Shown: piece by piece, positions 1-13,300 of the stretch
Layout of the letters: each line of letters opens with the position of its first letter
Position numbering within the stretch: position 1 is the first letter of the stretch
DNA from: Heliopora coerulea
Lineage: Eukaryota; Cnidaria; Anthozoa; Scleralcyonacea; Helioporidae
Direction: 5' to 3'
NCBI GenBank assembly: GCA_030142905.1
Contig: JASJOG010000252.1
Location: 124,501-188,500, forward strand
Length of the DNA: 64,000 nt
The notes under the pieces: generated by a model
Told to the model about the DNA's origin: nothing
Database searches by the model: none
Seen by the model: only the letters and a program-made list of their open reading frames with translations
Made by a program: the position numbers and the translations under genes

Positions 1-1040
1 AATGTGCTTGACTCGATTAATTTGACAAAGGGACTTTGTGCATTTGGAGACTACTTGGATAATATGTTCATCATAACTCAGGCTTTTGTCAAACTCCATC
101 CCTAAATCTTTCGCTGAAGAAACGGGCCGTAGTATCTTTCCAAAGAAGGGTACTCGAAAGTCCTGTACTTAATTTAACATTTGTGGGGTACCAAATAGAA
201 CGAGTTTAGTTTTTCCAGGGTTGATGAGCAGGCTACTAGAGCAACACCATGCAGCAACTCTCTTTAAATCGTCCGCAAGTTGGGTTCCCGCAGCACTGAT
301 GTTTTTCAATGAAAATGACAAATACATCTTTGAATCTTCAACGTACGATTCCAAAGGACAAATTGTAGGGACATTAGGAAGGTCGTTAATATAGATCTTA
401 AATAATGCCGGCCCAAGTATAGAGCCTTGAGGCACTCCATGCGTGATCATGCGAGCTTCTGAAAGTATATGACCAAGTCGTATTGACTACCTCCTTTCTG
501 AAAGATAACTCTTGAACCAAGCAACGGCCTTCCTGGATACACCCAAGGAACGCAGTTTCCCAAACAGCAGTGAACGTTCAATACTGTCGAACACCTTTGA
601 TAGATCGAACAACACCACCGCCGTTAACTCTTTCCTATCTATAGCCTCGAGAATCATATCTGATACAAATATATTAAGCGTTTCCGTTGAATGTAACTTC
701 TTGTTTCCACTTTGATGGTCCATGAGACTCTTTTCCTGAGACATGTATTCCATTAATTGATTCAGTGCAACACGTTCACATACTTTAGGATACAGGGCGA
801 TTGTCATTTGGCGTTTCATGATCCCCTTCTTTGAGAATTGGAATTACTTCTGAATGTTTCCAAGCTGCTGGAAATACTGAAGTTAATAAGACTTTTTGCG
901 ATCGAGTGAATAAAAATATTTTTCAGCAGAGTGAAATATGTCAGGTATTTGCAATGAGACAATTAAGTATTGTGGGCTTTTTTTCGGATGTGACGCGAGC
1001 TACACAGAGAGATGTCTCGATCGATTTAATTTTTCAGGGT
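1..1040 (-). pseudogene. LINE reverse transcriptase fragment (CR1/Jockey-like)
   Basis: This is a piece of a non-LTR retrotransposon reverse transcriptase that runs off the left edge. On the minus strand, 819-487 carries the fingers/palm start, with FDLSKVFDSI and SYLSERR. 450-169 carries GVPQGSILGPALF, then YVED where the catalytic Y-x-D-D is expected, then INPGKTKLVLFG. The stretch 168-1 continues in a third frame with a thumb-like sequence. The parts lie in different frames with stops between them, so the copy is dead. YVED in place of YADD further suggests loss of activity. The upstream part, 1040-820, also shows broken palm-upstream similarity. No endonuclease is visible. The family name is from general resemblance of the motifs. 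Confidence 0.85.
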
Positions 1041-1105
1041 TAGTCGTTATTTGGGCTAAATTGCTTACTCTAGAAACCATGGCCAGCCAATAGTATGAAA
1101 AAGTT

Positions 1106-1238
1106 TAAGACAAAACATGCACCGAAAATAAGCATCTTGTAAAACTCAAGATGTGAGTCAAAAACAAAAAACAACATTTTTGTTGACTCATATCTTGAGT
1201 TTTACAAGATGATTATTTTCGATGTATGTTTTGTCTTA
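1106..1238. repeat. foldback element (imperfect palindrome)
   Basis: The left arm starts TAAGACAAAACATG and the right arm ends CATGTTTTGTCTTA-like, so about 55 bp on each side are complementary around a short centre of As and Ts. A 10-bp direct repeat, TTGCTTACTC, lies at 1061-1070 and 1241-1250, just outside, and could be a target duplication. It lies just downstream of the FERM gene stop codon. Confidence 0.7.
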
Positions 1239-1357
1239 TATTGCTTACTCCAAACACGACTAATTTGCCAATCAGGACTCGCATTGATAGCAGTATATTT
1301 ATAACTGAAGCGATATCCTGTAAAAATATATTCTTATAAATAATTAAATAAACTTAT

Positions 1358-4300
1358 TCAGACCTGTTCGTCCACTGACGGAACTTCATAGTCTTTATCA
1401 ACGAATGAACCAGAATTCAATAGGCTAGCAGGAGACACTGGGGCCACTGGTGTTTTACTGTTGCATAAACCAGAATCAGTTGATGTATTATAGCCACTTG
1501 TTGCCATGGTTTGGACACTACATGAATCAACTAAACTTTCTCCAGGAGTAAGAGGAACGATCATGGAAACACTTCTGGTCATTTATGAAAAAAATAAAAC
1601 AAAAAAAACAAAAAAAAAAAAAAAAACATTGGACATCTGTTTCTTTCTTAAATTTTTCATTCGATTTATGTCATAGCTGCCTTTTCTTTCCTTTCCTTCC
1701 GTAACACACCTTTCTCCCTTTTTTCTCTCTTATTCCGCCATCCTTTCCCCCCTCTGACTACCTCCCTTTTCTTCTTCCACTCTAACCTCTCACCTTCCCT
1801 TTCTCTCTCACTTTATCCTCCTCCTTCCCTCTTACCCCTAATCATTCCTTTTTCTCTCCTCTTTCTCCGTTCCTTTGACCTTCACTTTCCCTTACACTTT
1901 TCCTTCTCTACATAGTAACCTTTCTCTTTCCTTTTCCATGTCGCCCTTCCTCCCCCCCCCCCCCCCTCCATCCCGGATACCTTGCTACAAGCCCTACTCT
2001 CGCACACCTTAATTTCCCCTCCCCTTTCTCCTTCACATGCATCTCCCTCTCCTCTTCCTTTTCCCGGTACCACTCCCTTCCTATTTTTTACCCCTTCACT
2101 TTCTTCCATATTCCCCTTCATTCCCTCTCCATCCCCATTACTCACTCCCGCTCCTCCACATTAATATCACTATCCCCTTTCCCCTTCACTTCTCCCTCAC
2201 TCTCTCTGGAGCCCCTCTGTCCCCGCTATTAACTCTTCCCTTTCTCCTTCCTTTTCCTTTAAATATCTCTTTCCCCACTTTTCACCTTTCATTTCCCCTA
2301 CCCAGATTGTTCTTCCTTCTCCCCCAGCCCCTCATTTATCCCTCCCTTTCCAGCTCACTTCTCCTTCGTTCCCCTTCCTTTTCTTTCACGTCCTCTTCTA
2401 TTTCCCTTTACTATCTCCCTTTCCTTTTCGCTTTCCCTTTTCATTCCTCCTTCCGTTTGTCCTCCCCTTCCCACCCCTATCCACTCTCTTTCCCTCAACT
2501 TACTGTCTTATCCCTCAAAATCACTCTTTTTGTTTCCCTTCATCGTCTTAATTCAATATCATTTCAGCTCATACCATGACGACTGCCACAAGACTACGCC
2601 ATACTTTACCTTTCAACAGCCGTCCTGTCATTGTTAGGAGAGTGCTGCGACAAACTGGGGTAAGACCGACGAGCTGTAGTACCACTAAGTTGTTTCAGCT
2701 TCGTTTCCTTCGTATTTCCGAAAGTTTTATAAGACGATATCAAAAGTTCCGATGGAATACCACCGTTATCGTTAGCACTGTCTGTTTCCAGTTCAGCGTG
2801 AGACGTGCTTGGTAATGAACTTAATTGTCCATCACACAGTTCCCGTTTAAACTCCTGTTCGTTAAAAGGCGAGACATAAGATTCAGATGAGCCATATATC
2901 CCAGACTCTCTACTTTTCCTTTTTGATCCAAGGACTTCAGTTCCTTTACTTTCCGTATTTTGTCCCATCATAGAATGGCTGAATGCAGGGTTAACAACCC
3001 CACCGCCAGCTAACAAGCAAAGATATCAGCTGTGAGCAGGTGTAGCAGTTTATTTAGGTCAGCGGTTTTCAACCTGTTAAGTCCCATTTACACGTGCGAT
3101 TTTGTACTCCACGATTGTCATCCTGGGCCCGGTTGTTCAAAAGGTGATTAGCTTAAAACTAGATTAGTGAAAACATTGTGGTCAACTTTCCGACAGTGCA
3201 GTTGAGAAAAGTTGGAGTATTCTTCAACAGATTTCGGGTATGTACAAAAAGGTTTTAAGCTGTGAAATCTAAACTAGGTAATTCAACTAAAAAAAAAAAC
3301 CCAACTCGACAGATGAACTGGTAATCTGGGATTAGCGCTGATCGTCCATTTAACGACCGCTCCCTGGTGTATGCGATGATTGCGCGACAGTCCATGCAGC
3401 AAGATATCCGCATATCATTCGCTTCAATTTGTCTTTGACGCTCTTATCAGTTTAACACATACTCCAAGATGTTAATCGTGAGGCACACAACCGCAAGTGT
3501 AGACGGTTCTCTATACTCCACAATCAAGTAGCCAGTTTCCTCTGCACAGCTACCTGACCACCCAGATCTATCCTCCTCCCTGCCACCACCACCACCATCA
3601 TAACCAAGGATGTCACTGTGAACACCAATGATATCTCACATCTCACTGTTCTCGTCACACCTACCTCACCTATCTACCCTGGTCTACCCTTCTCCATCCC
3701 TATCTCTATGGCACCATCCACATGATACGACTGAAGCATACGATTCTTGACCCTGGCATACGAGATCAACTCGTAAGACTACAACTCGAGCTTACTATTG
3801 GTTCACAAATGTTGCAAAGCCTACAGAATAACCTTTGTGACTGAATCGCATACATCGAGAGGTACAATCCTTTATGACAATCGTTTCGTGTTGATGGTGC
3901 CTAACACTGTTGATTTCTCAAAGCCCACTGTTCCAGTCACACCCACTGTTTTCTCATGCGCCTTTAGGTGAAATAATGATTTTAAGTTTATAGCCACTTA
4001 CCTTTGGGATATCCATTACATGTTTCCTGCAAAACAGCAAAAAGAAGACCATAAAAATTGACAACAAGTGGTTTCAAAAAAGTCAGCGATACTTTGTACT
4101 GTTAGTAACAATAGAGTAAAAACTTGCCAAGTATGATGACCGCCTTTTCGTTGATGACTGCTGACTTTTGCTTCCACTGTTGCAACAAAAATGAACATTT
4201 TAATTTTAATAATCACAAAAGTAGTCTCAGAACTCATTATTTCCGTCATTTCGTTAGTGATAATTCAACTTTAACACATAGAATACAATCCAACATCACC

Positions 4301-7300
4301 ATTCAAACCACATATATTCACAACATACCTACGTTCACTGCAAATGCTATTCTTTTTGCTAAGATCACTAATCCTGTGAAACTGGTGATGATCTACACAC
4401 ATTTGCCAAACATATTTGGCATTTTCAGGTGATTCCTATCAACGACAGTAATAAATTGTAAAGGATATTTTTCAGCCGGTTGAGGATCACATACGTTTGC
4501 CATCTTGAAAACAAAAAATCTTGTTTGACAGGAATTGTATCCCTTACCATCTGATGATGGCTGTGACACTCAAACCACTAAGCAAGATGAACTCAGATGC
4601 CACAACTTGGAGTGAATCCGCTTAGTTGTGTACTGACGTATTACGTTGCTGTCATAACTCTTAAGAACAGCTTTTTTTAGCAGCTTACTTAATTTAGGTG
4701 GGGATTTAAGGAATAACACAGATATTATATGTGTGCAATGTAGGCAACGTTTTTCTCGTTTGGTGAAGCAATAATTTGGGCATTTAATACCAAGTAGGGG
4801 TCTGTATGTTCAATGGTATTCAACATCTGCTTTAGGACAAACCTTATAAATAAATAAATAAATAAGTAAATAAATAAACAAATAAACAAATAAATAAATA
4901 ACTAGATAAATAAATACATAAACAGACAGACAAATAAATAAATAAATAAATGAACAAATAAGTAAATAAATAGATAAATAAATAAACAAACAGACCGACA
5001 GACAACCAAACAAATTAATAAATAAATAAATAAGTACACTATACAAATTGATCTAATTGGTTATTAAATCTCTGAAGCGTTACGAGTGTTTACGTTTATT
5101 CTAATTTTCCTTACCAACGCATGGTGAAATGGTGAATATACATGAAACTAAATACGTCCGAGCCCCTTTAAGTACTCACACACAAGCAAATCATCACAGA
5201 TTTCGACTTAGGACATGCATTCCAACTGAGTTCATGTTACTGAATGGTTCCGTTAAAGTGTTTGATCCTTCATCATTATCAAGTACTCTGGGAGTACTAT
5301 TCTAAGATGAGACATTACACACTGACTAAGGCCAACATTATTCACAACATATTTGTTCACCAGTTGAAGACATAACGGAGCAGCTGCATCCAATCTGCCG
5401 TAGTTAAGTTCGCTTACCATTTCTACCACTGCCTTCAGAACACTCGTTTCAACGCTGAAATGTTTTTTACTGTGTGTCATGTGCACTATATCTGGCCATC
5501 TGCAAATAAAAATCATTACTTAATTGTCAAATAGGCACCACGACTCAACAAAACTTACGCTAATACGTTGATAATTTAATGGGTGAGGTTCTATGACGTT
5601 TCACTGATCGGATGAGTTGAATGCTACACACATGTAGAATGTTCGAGTTTGGTGGTATCACTGACGATATGTGGATGCTCGTAGAGTTCAAAGCTTCAAA
5701 AAAACGATTTCTGAGTCTCAGACAGGACTGCATCCACAACCTTTCGATGGAAAGTGAGACGTTCTTCACTCTGGGGTTCAGAAATCGTTTTCCAGAGAGA
5801 TGAAGCTTGATCGAATGTCCACATATCGTCCGTTTTACTGATGGTTGTTTGGGATTTATATTGGATAATCCTAACACATAACTAAGGTGTTCTTCCTAGA
5901 AGTTCAGTAAGGGTCACCCCTCGTGGGTTCAGTTTTACAACAGTAGGAAACCGGAGTACCCGGAGAAAACCTGCGATGTTTGGTAGAATCAAATTCGACA
6001 GTACTCTTCTCACGTGTGACCAAGGTAACTTTAATCAGATAACTGCATGGAGCTAAAATCGTACCCCAGTCACAGTGGTGAGAAACGTGAGCAACCACTG
6101 TGCCACCACCACCAGATTTTCAAATACAAAAGTTTAAATCAAGCTCATCTAAAGGTCTAAAAACTCCAAAAGCTATGTTTCAAACTATTACCATCTCTTA
6201 ATATTCACCGCGCTTAACCCATCAAGTGACAAGGGCACACTTTAATATCTTATTGTGGCTAACGCCGTACGATTTTATTCCGTGAAGGATGAGCCCTGCC
6301 CCTTAACGAGTTAATCAACAAGGACTTACTTAAAGTATCTAATCGGTGTGTCACGGTCATATTTCAGAAAAACACCCTTTGCACAAGGACCAACTTCTAC
6401 GTCTCTTCCTTCAGTGTCCTATAAACCATTTAAAAAAATGTTACGCACGACCAAGCTCCGAAAAAAACAGTCCGGTTACATTTAAGTAGTGCCGTACCAA
6501 GAGGGAGGCCACTTGGGCGCTTGTCCCAAGTGCAAAATTTTACGGGGCAAAATTCTCAGAAATAAAGATTTGATATTTTTGATCGTCTTTTCTACATTCA
6601 AAACTATTTTTTAAACTCAAAAGATGTTGAATCAATATCTCGATGTCTCGTCGTTAACTGACGGCTTTGCACCTGTCAGAGTTCGGAAGTGTCTGTTTTA
6701 AATTTTCGATTACATTTTGAGAAATAAAAATAAAAAACGCAAAAAACACATCTTACTACAGAAGTACCTTGTTACGTTATCTACCGTTACTAGTGGTATA
6801 CAATTATTCTAATCACAGTTTTTAAATACGTAGATACCATGGTGAATGGTAATTTAAGATAAAGTAGGAGAAGATGAAGAGTAATATACGCTTAAAGAGG
6901 TATACACAGTTACCAAAGACTGTTGGATAGTTGGCAAACATCTTTTGTCCAACAAATCTTGCGCCGAAAACTACTCAGATGATAATTTTAGAATTCTTTA
7001 CAAATGCCGTTCCGCCTTTCAATTGAAGGTGATGGAAGCCATTTACATAAAACTTAATGATCCTGATCTGTGTCGGCAAAAGGAATTTGTTTTCCAACTA
7101 TCGCTATTTTGACCCTCCCACATTCCGTTGGGTTGATGTCATGAGTTTTCTTTAGACTATATAAGCAGGTGATATGTTTCTTTCTTTCTCTTTAGTTAGC
7201 AGACGTATAGCACTTGATAAGTGGTCTGCCGAAATGCATCGTGCTTTTTTCTGATTCTTTAGGCTTATTCTTTACGTAGAATATTACCTCTAAGTTTCAA

Positions 7301-10300
7301 ACAGTTCTTTTAAGAACTAAACTATCCAACAGTCTTTGGTAACTGTGTATACCTCTTTAAGCGTATATTACTCTTCATCTTCTCCTACTTTATCTTAAAT
7401 TACCATTCACCATGGTATCTACGTATTTAAAAACTGTGTTTAAATTTGTTACCACGACAAAATCGCTGTTTTATTAATTATTCTAATATACGCAGCTTGG
7501 GGTGTGTTAGGAAAATGGCGAGGGGAACGCCTTCAGTAGAACTTGCCTCGGGCGACTTATCACCTAGGTACGGCTCTGCATTTAAGAGCAATGGGTGCCA
7601 GTGTAGGTAGTCGAGGATAACAAGATGTGACAAATTTGGGTGAAGCAACTACCTGAAATATACGAAAAGAAACTTCGACGTTTCGAGCGAAGGCCCTTCG
7701 TCGGGAAGTTAGTAGGGCCCTTCGCTCGAAACGTCGAAGTTTCTTTTCGTATATTTCAGGTAGTTGCTTCACCCAAAGTTATCGCATCTCTGCATTTAAG
7801 AGAGTGCACAACTCATTATATACAAATGTAAACTAAATTAATCACTTTAGAAATTATTCTTGAGGCTCTTGGGGCTTTTACCGGGGACAGTAGGGGCGGA
7901 TCCAGAATTTTGAGATAGAGGGGGCGCAAAATGTTCCTTTTCAAATTCATGCACTATGTAGTATTTTAGTGAAAGAATTTTCATGCTATTGTCGTTTCGG
8001 AGATCTTTTGAATCTGAATTTCTACTTTCTAATTTCTCACCCTTTCTTTTCTTTGGTGTTTGTTCCAATTCTCTTTGAAAATAATCATCATTCTTCTGGT
8101 GGTCGACATGTTTAATGCTTGTGTTTTGTAACCGAGGTATAAGTCACATTGAAACTAATGAAAACATACCAGAAATAGCTCTGCCGTTGCTAAGCAACAG
8201 CAGACGCAAAAAGGGGGTGGGTGTCCGATGTTTCACCACCTAAATCTGCCCCTGGACTGATCCATCATTTTGTCTCACGTACATTTATTCTAATTATGAA
8301 GCCAACCCAGTTTAGTGATGATGAGCCCATTGAAACAACAGAAAAACAGCCCAACTTAAGAAACCAACCATACCATTGAACCAGTGCAATAAAAAAAGAA
8401 CTATGTGAGGACTTGAGGAGTGTCAGTGGATACTTGAAAATGTTTATAAATGCACTTGCTCAGAAATACTTCAAAATTATGGGTAAAAGCTTGGAAGTTT
8501 TTCACCCATGTAGTTATGGACCTCAATCTTTATGGGTTCTCCAACAGTGTACACCATTGGTTAGAGCATCCAAATTCCAACCAACATTCAAGAGTGCAAT
8601 CCTTGTCAAGGGCCAAGAAACCCATTTCCTTATATATTATTGGCTTGGGAATATCTATCATTAAAAACAAAAGCAAACTAATTTTTACAGACAATAACCT
8701 TAGCTGGATAAAATTCATGTCCATAGCATTCAAGCTGTTGGGTGTATTTGATGTAGGCAAACTCTGCTTCTGTGGTCGACATGCCCCTACAGAAAATAAT
8801 GCATAGTGAATCTCAGTTATCATATGTATGTACAATGTCATTTCTTAAATCTCATACACTAAGTGTATGTCAGTTATGTCTTGCATTACTTACACATGTT
8901 TCTGGTGTTTTTCTGATATCTAGAGAGCAAGAAAGAACAAGTTTTGAAAACTACTGCATGCCTAAGTAAGAATTATCATACAGGTGCAGATCTAAAATGA
9001 AGAATACAGTGCATTTCACAAAACTCCAACAGAATGTATGGTAAATCAAATTTGCATTGGATGTACAAATGAAGAAACTTTGAGTACCTCAGAGTACAGC
9101 TGTGAATTTGATTTTTCTGTTTCAAGGGTCTAGAATAACAAAAATATTGAATCACATACTTATGCTATCATCTCCCAAAGACTTGCAATTTAACAGCAGT
9201 GGGGCTAGAGAAAGGACAGACTTAAGTCCTCAACTGGCAAAATCTGCCTTTCCCATTAGTAAAAATTGCAATACTCATCATAGAATAGGAATAGGTTTTG
9301 GTCATATCTATCACCAGAACCATGAAAATGGCTTCCCAAAGACTGTACACAGAGGCATGCCCCCAGACCTCTTAGCAAACTTAGCCCCAGTGCTGTAGAA
9401 TTTTTCAAGGCAATCTTTTCAGATTGTCCAGCTTCCAAGCTGATCAATTTTTGCAAATCACAATATAAAATAAATACTGTCATGGAAAACTCTTCTTTAA
9501 ACAGTCTTGTTTAAAAGGCATCAGTGCACAAGTCTGCTGAATAGGGCTGAACTTGACAAGATCTCACATCTGCTGTACATTTTAGCAGCATGCATCACAT
9601 GCAAATTGACAAAATAACATGCTTCAACATGAACTATCCAGTAACTCCACAGGATATTACTCAGGTATTTTTACTGAACTACTGTATGTTGTACATCAAT
9701 TGCAGCTGTCATCTTAATATGCATGGAAGTTTTAGGTTTGATCAATGAAGACAACTGATACTAGTGTCACCAGAACCAGGTAAACAACACTGACTTTGGG
9801 ACATTTTCTTTAGCTCAAAGACAACATGTAAACTTTGTCAGTGGTCGAAGAGGATTTTGGATTCTGCATGTGATTTGCTCATTATTTCTGGCATGCACAC
9901 AAGTGATATACAAAAAGCTTGCACCAGCAACAGTCAATATTTGCAAACTGGTCAGTGTATGACAATTACTATTCTTTTGTAAAATTGTTTTAGAAGTTAC
10001 TGTACCTTTGGCAAAAGCTGGTATTCTTGAACTAACTCTTCTATATGTTCACTTGGGTCATAATCTCCATATTCCGCTATCAACAAAAAAAGGCTCAGTC
10101 TTTTAGACTTTGTATTCTTAGATTTGTCTGGCTTTCTTGCTTATCAATAAGCAAGTTACTGAATTGGCAAGATGAAAGTCCAACTGAATCAAGGGATCTG
10201 AGGCCCTGTGACTTAAACTTGTCATCTGAGAAGCCATTCATATTACATTAGGTTTCATTCTCCTCAAAAATATTTCTTCACCAATTTTTTAGGGTCTAAC

Positions 10301-13300
10301 TTATTGCACCTAGCCACCTTATGCACAGTGACCACTACACCCAACCAAGCAACTACATACACTGTAGTCAAGTTAGCCTTCAACTTGTTTCTTGACATGG
10401 AAAACCTCGATTAATGACAAGCACTTAAAAAAATAATAAATTTTATCTAAATAAAATGGGGAAAACTGACCTTGCAAAGCATAGGATGCCAACACAAGGG
10501 CCTCTTTTTCATTGCAAAAAAGTATGCCTTCACTGATATTCTCTCGAAGTTGCAAATAATACAAGTATCTGGCGAAAAACAATTGAAATTGCTAAATTTT
10601 GTCCTTTTTAAATCACCATCAACTATCTAATAAGAATTATAATAATATAACCAGTACATGTTTGTTTTTGGACAGATGAAGTTGAGGTATAAAACCAACA
10701 TAGATAAAGTTGTGCTGGCCATCAAATCATGTATAAAAAAAGTTTGTATTCTTGTGCATTTTCATGGAACTTCTCTGTCTGGTAGCTTTCTTTGACAGAT
10801 GCAACATGCCAATGAATTCTTTAGGTTATGATTGGAAACTTTAAGTCATAACAACTTTGAAATGACATCATGCTTTTTTCAATTAAGAAAGGAGACTCAT
10901 CAGAGTCTTGATGGTTTAAAGTTGCAAGTTGTAACCTAAAGAATTCATCAACAAATTGCACTTATCATAGAAAACTTTCGGATGAAGAAGTTACATATTA
11001 AAAAACACTCAAGAATATGAATTTTATCTGCACAAGCATCAATGTTGTGCTCAACATTATCAATGTTCAGGGGCCAAAATTAACTTTTTAAGTAGGTTGC
11101 TCATTGGGCAACCATCTTTTCAGAACTACTGCAGATGTCCAAGAAGAAATCTAGTCACCATGTTTGGGTGTTACTGCTAAAGGGTAATACGCATAACAAG
11201 ATGACAGAGAATACAAACATTCAAATATTTGGAGTGGTGTGTATCAATCATTTAATAACAAATTGGCTGGTTGTATAATTGTACTTTTTCTCTTGCAAAT
11301 ATCTTGAACTGAGGTTATGATTTTTTGGGTTTAATATCAGTTCCCCCAAGAGGTTGGCAGCTTGAAATATGGTTGTCCAGTGGGCAACCATCTTTGGGGA
11401 TTTGGCTATCCGGTGTTAAATTTTGGTCATTTCTGATACCTGGATGACAATAAGTTTTGAACCATGACACTGTATGTTTGTGTGCATGACTTAATTGAAC
11501 TCCAGAATTATCAGATTTTAAAGTAATAATTAAGACCAAGATGAATAATTAAGAAGTAGTAATGATTCTGGAAAATTTTGTACTAGTACTGTAATCACTA
11601 AAGAGCCTTACCTTGTTATATCTTCAGTCAAACAATTTACTTGGGCAGCAAAAAAATGTATTTTGAAATATAGAAGATAGCCAACTGTGGTTTCTCCTTC
11701 ATACTTTCTGATTTGCTTAAGGAGATTTTTATTTAAACTGAGCCATTTTTGATTGCCCACATCATCCACACACTTCAAACCAAAATAAGCAATCTGGAAA
11801 AATTAATTTTAAACATTCAATAAGAAAAAGCCAGTTGCAACAAAATACAAGTTGATGCTTTAAGTAAACATCTACAGTTTACACTTCCTTAAGCTCCACC
11901 GAGTATACAAGTACCCATAGTAGCTAAATATGTGGTTATGATACACAGTTATGTTAATGAGAAGTATTGGTCAACAGAACATACTTCAGAGGCCTACAAA
12001 TAATAGGATCAGACAATAGATCAGACTAATATTTTGCTCTTTTGGTAAAACATCAAATCAGCAAATTATAACAAAAATAATCAACATTTCCTACTTGCTA
12101 TAAACACATTTTAGCTTTCAATACTTTGATCAGTAGGAAACATAAGTCATGGTTTGCATTTCCCAGGCATTTAAAACATATATAACAGTATGTAACAACT
12201 TTCTTCCAAAAAAGATATAATTATACAGAAGGGCATTCTGTTGTGGTTGGAAAACATTTGATTAGGGAAAATCTGCCAATATTATAGTAAAAAGGCTGGA
12301 CGTAAGTTGGTAATGGAATAATTTTTTGAACTTCATGGTGAAAGAAAACACACTGGATTTGGTAGAAACTCACAAGTCATCAGATTGCCTCACAAACAGG
12401 GGCAGATCAATGCTCATCTGGCAGGAGGGGTGCAGATTTCCCTGGGGGGGTGCATTGGTGTGCTACCAAAGGGGCTGACTGGGCTGTTGTATTTTTTTTA
12501 GGCATATCGCCATAAGCCCATACTCTTACTGCCAAATGTATAAGTTTCTTTAAATAAAACCTATAATAAAAATAATAACCTACAGTATGCACACCATTTT
12601 CGAATTTTTCTGAGCAGGTGCTAGAAAATTTTTGGGGGTGCACACCCCCTGCACCCCCCCAGAAAATCCGCCCCTGCGTCACAAAAACCATTTTTGTAAA
12701 TCTACACCATACCATAAATAATATTATGATATTGTCTGATATTTAATATCACAAGAAAAGGAAAGGGGCAATAATCAAACCAAAGTTAGCTGGCTTTAAG
12801 CTGCATTATTCAGTCTTATAATTTTCCATCCTTATTCTAATGTGCCACTATGTTGACAAGGGGAGCAACAGACATGAGAGTTAAGGCAGGTTTTGGTTGG
12901 AAAATGACCAAGAGTTTGAGCTGCTGGTTCTTTAGTACATTCCTTGAGAGGTTAACTTTTTCATTAACATGTCAGAAAACTCTCTAACTAGCACTTGATT
13001 TTAGCATGCATGATATATTGAAAAATATCACCCACTCAACTGTACTTTTGTGTGTCCAATCTTTGGTAGAATAAGATATAAGGCTTCAAAACATGAAGTG
13101 TTAACTCATAAAAATTCTTTTGAACCTTGGACAGTTTCCCAAAGATTTCAGTCTCATGTGACTTAAAGACACTTTGAGATGCAATTTCCACTGGAAATGT
13201 TGCCAAAATATGAATAACATTCAAATTCAACATATTTATTATACTTTCTGATGAGTTAAGGATAATTACTCCCATTTCACCTGTCACAGATTGAAGCCTC

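Noticed and set aside
1982..2579. Long proline/serine/leucine-rich ORFs on plus
   Set aside because: They are produced by the pyrimidine tract, which lacks stop codons by composition.
4810..5046. 78-residue hydrophobic ORF on the minus strand
   Set aside because: It is the translation of the AAAT microsatellite (repeating YLFIYLFI), not a gene.
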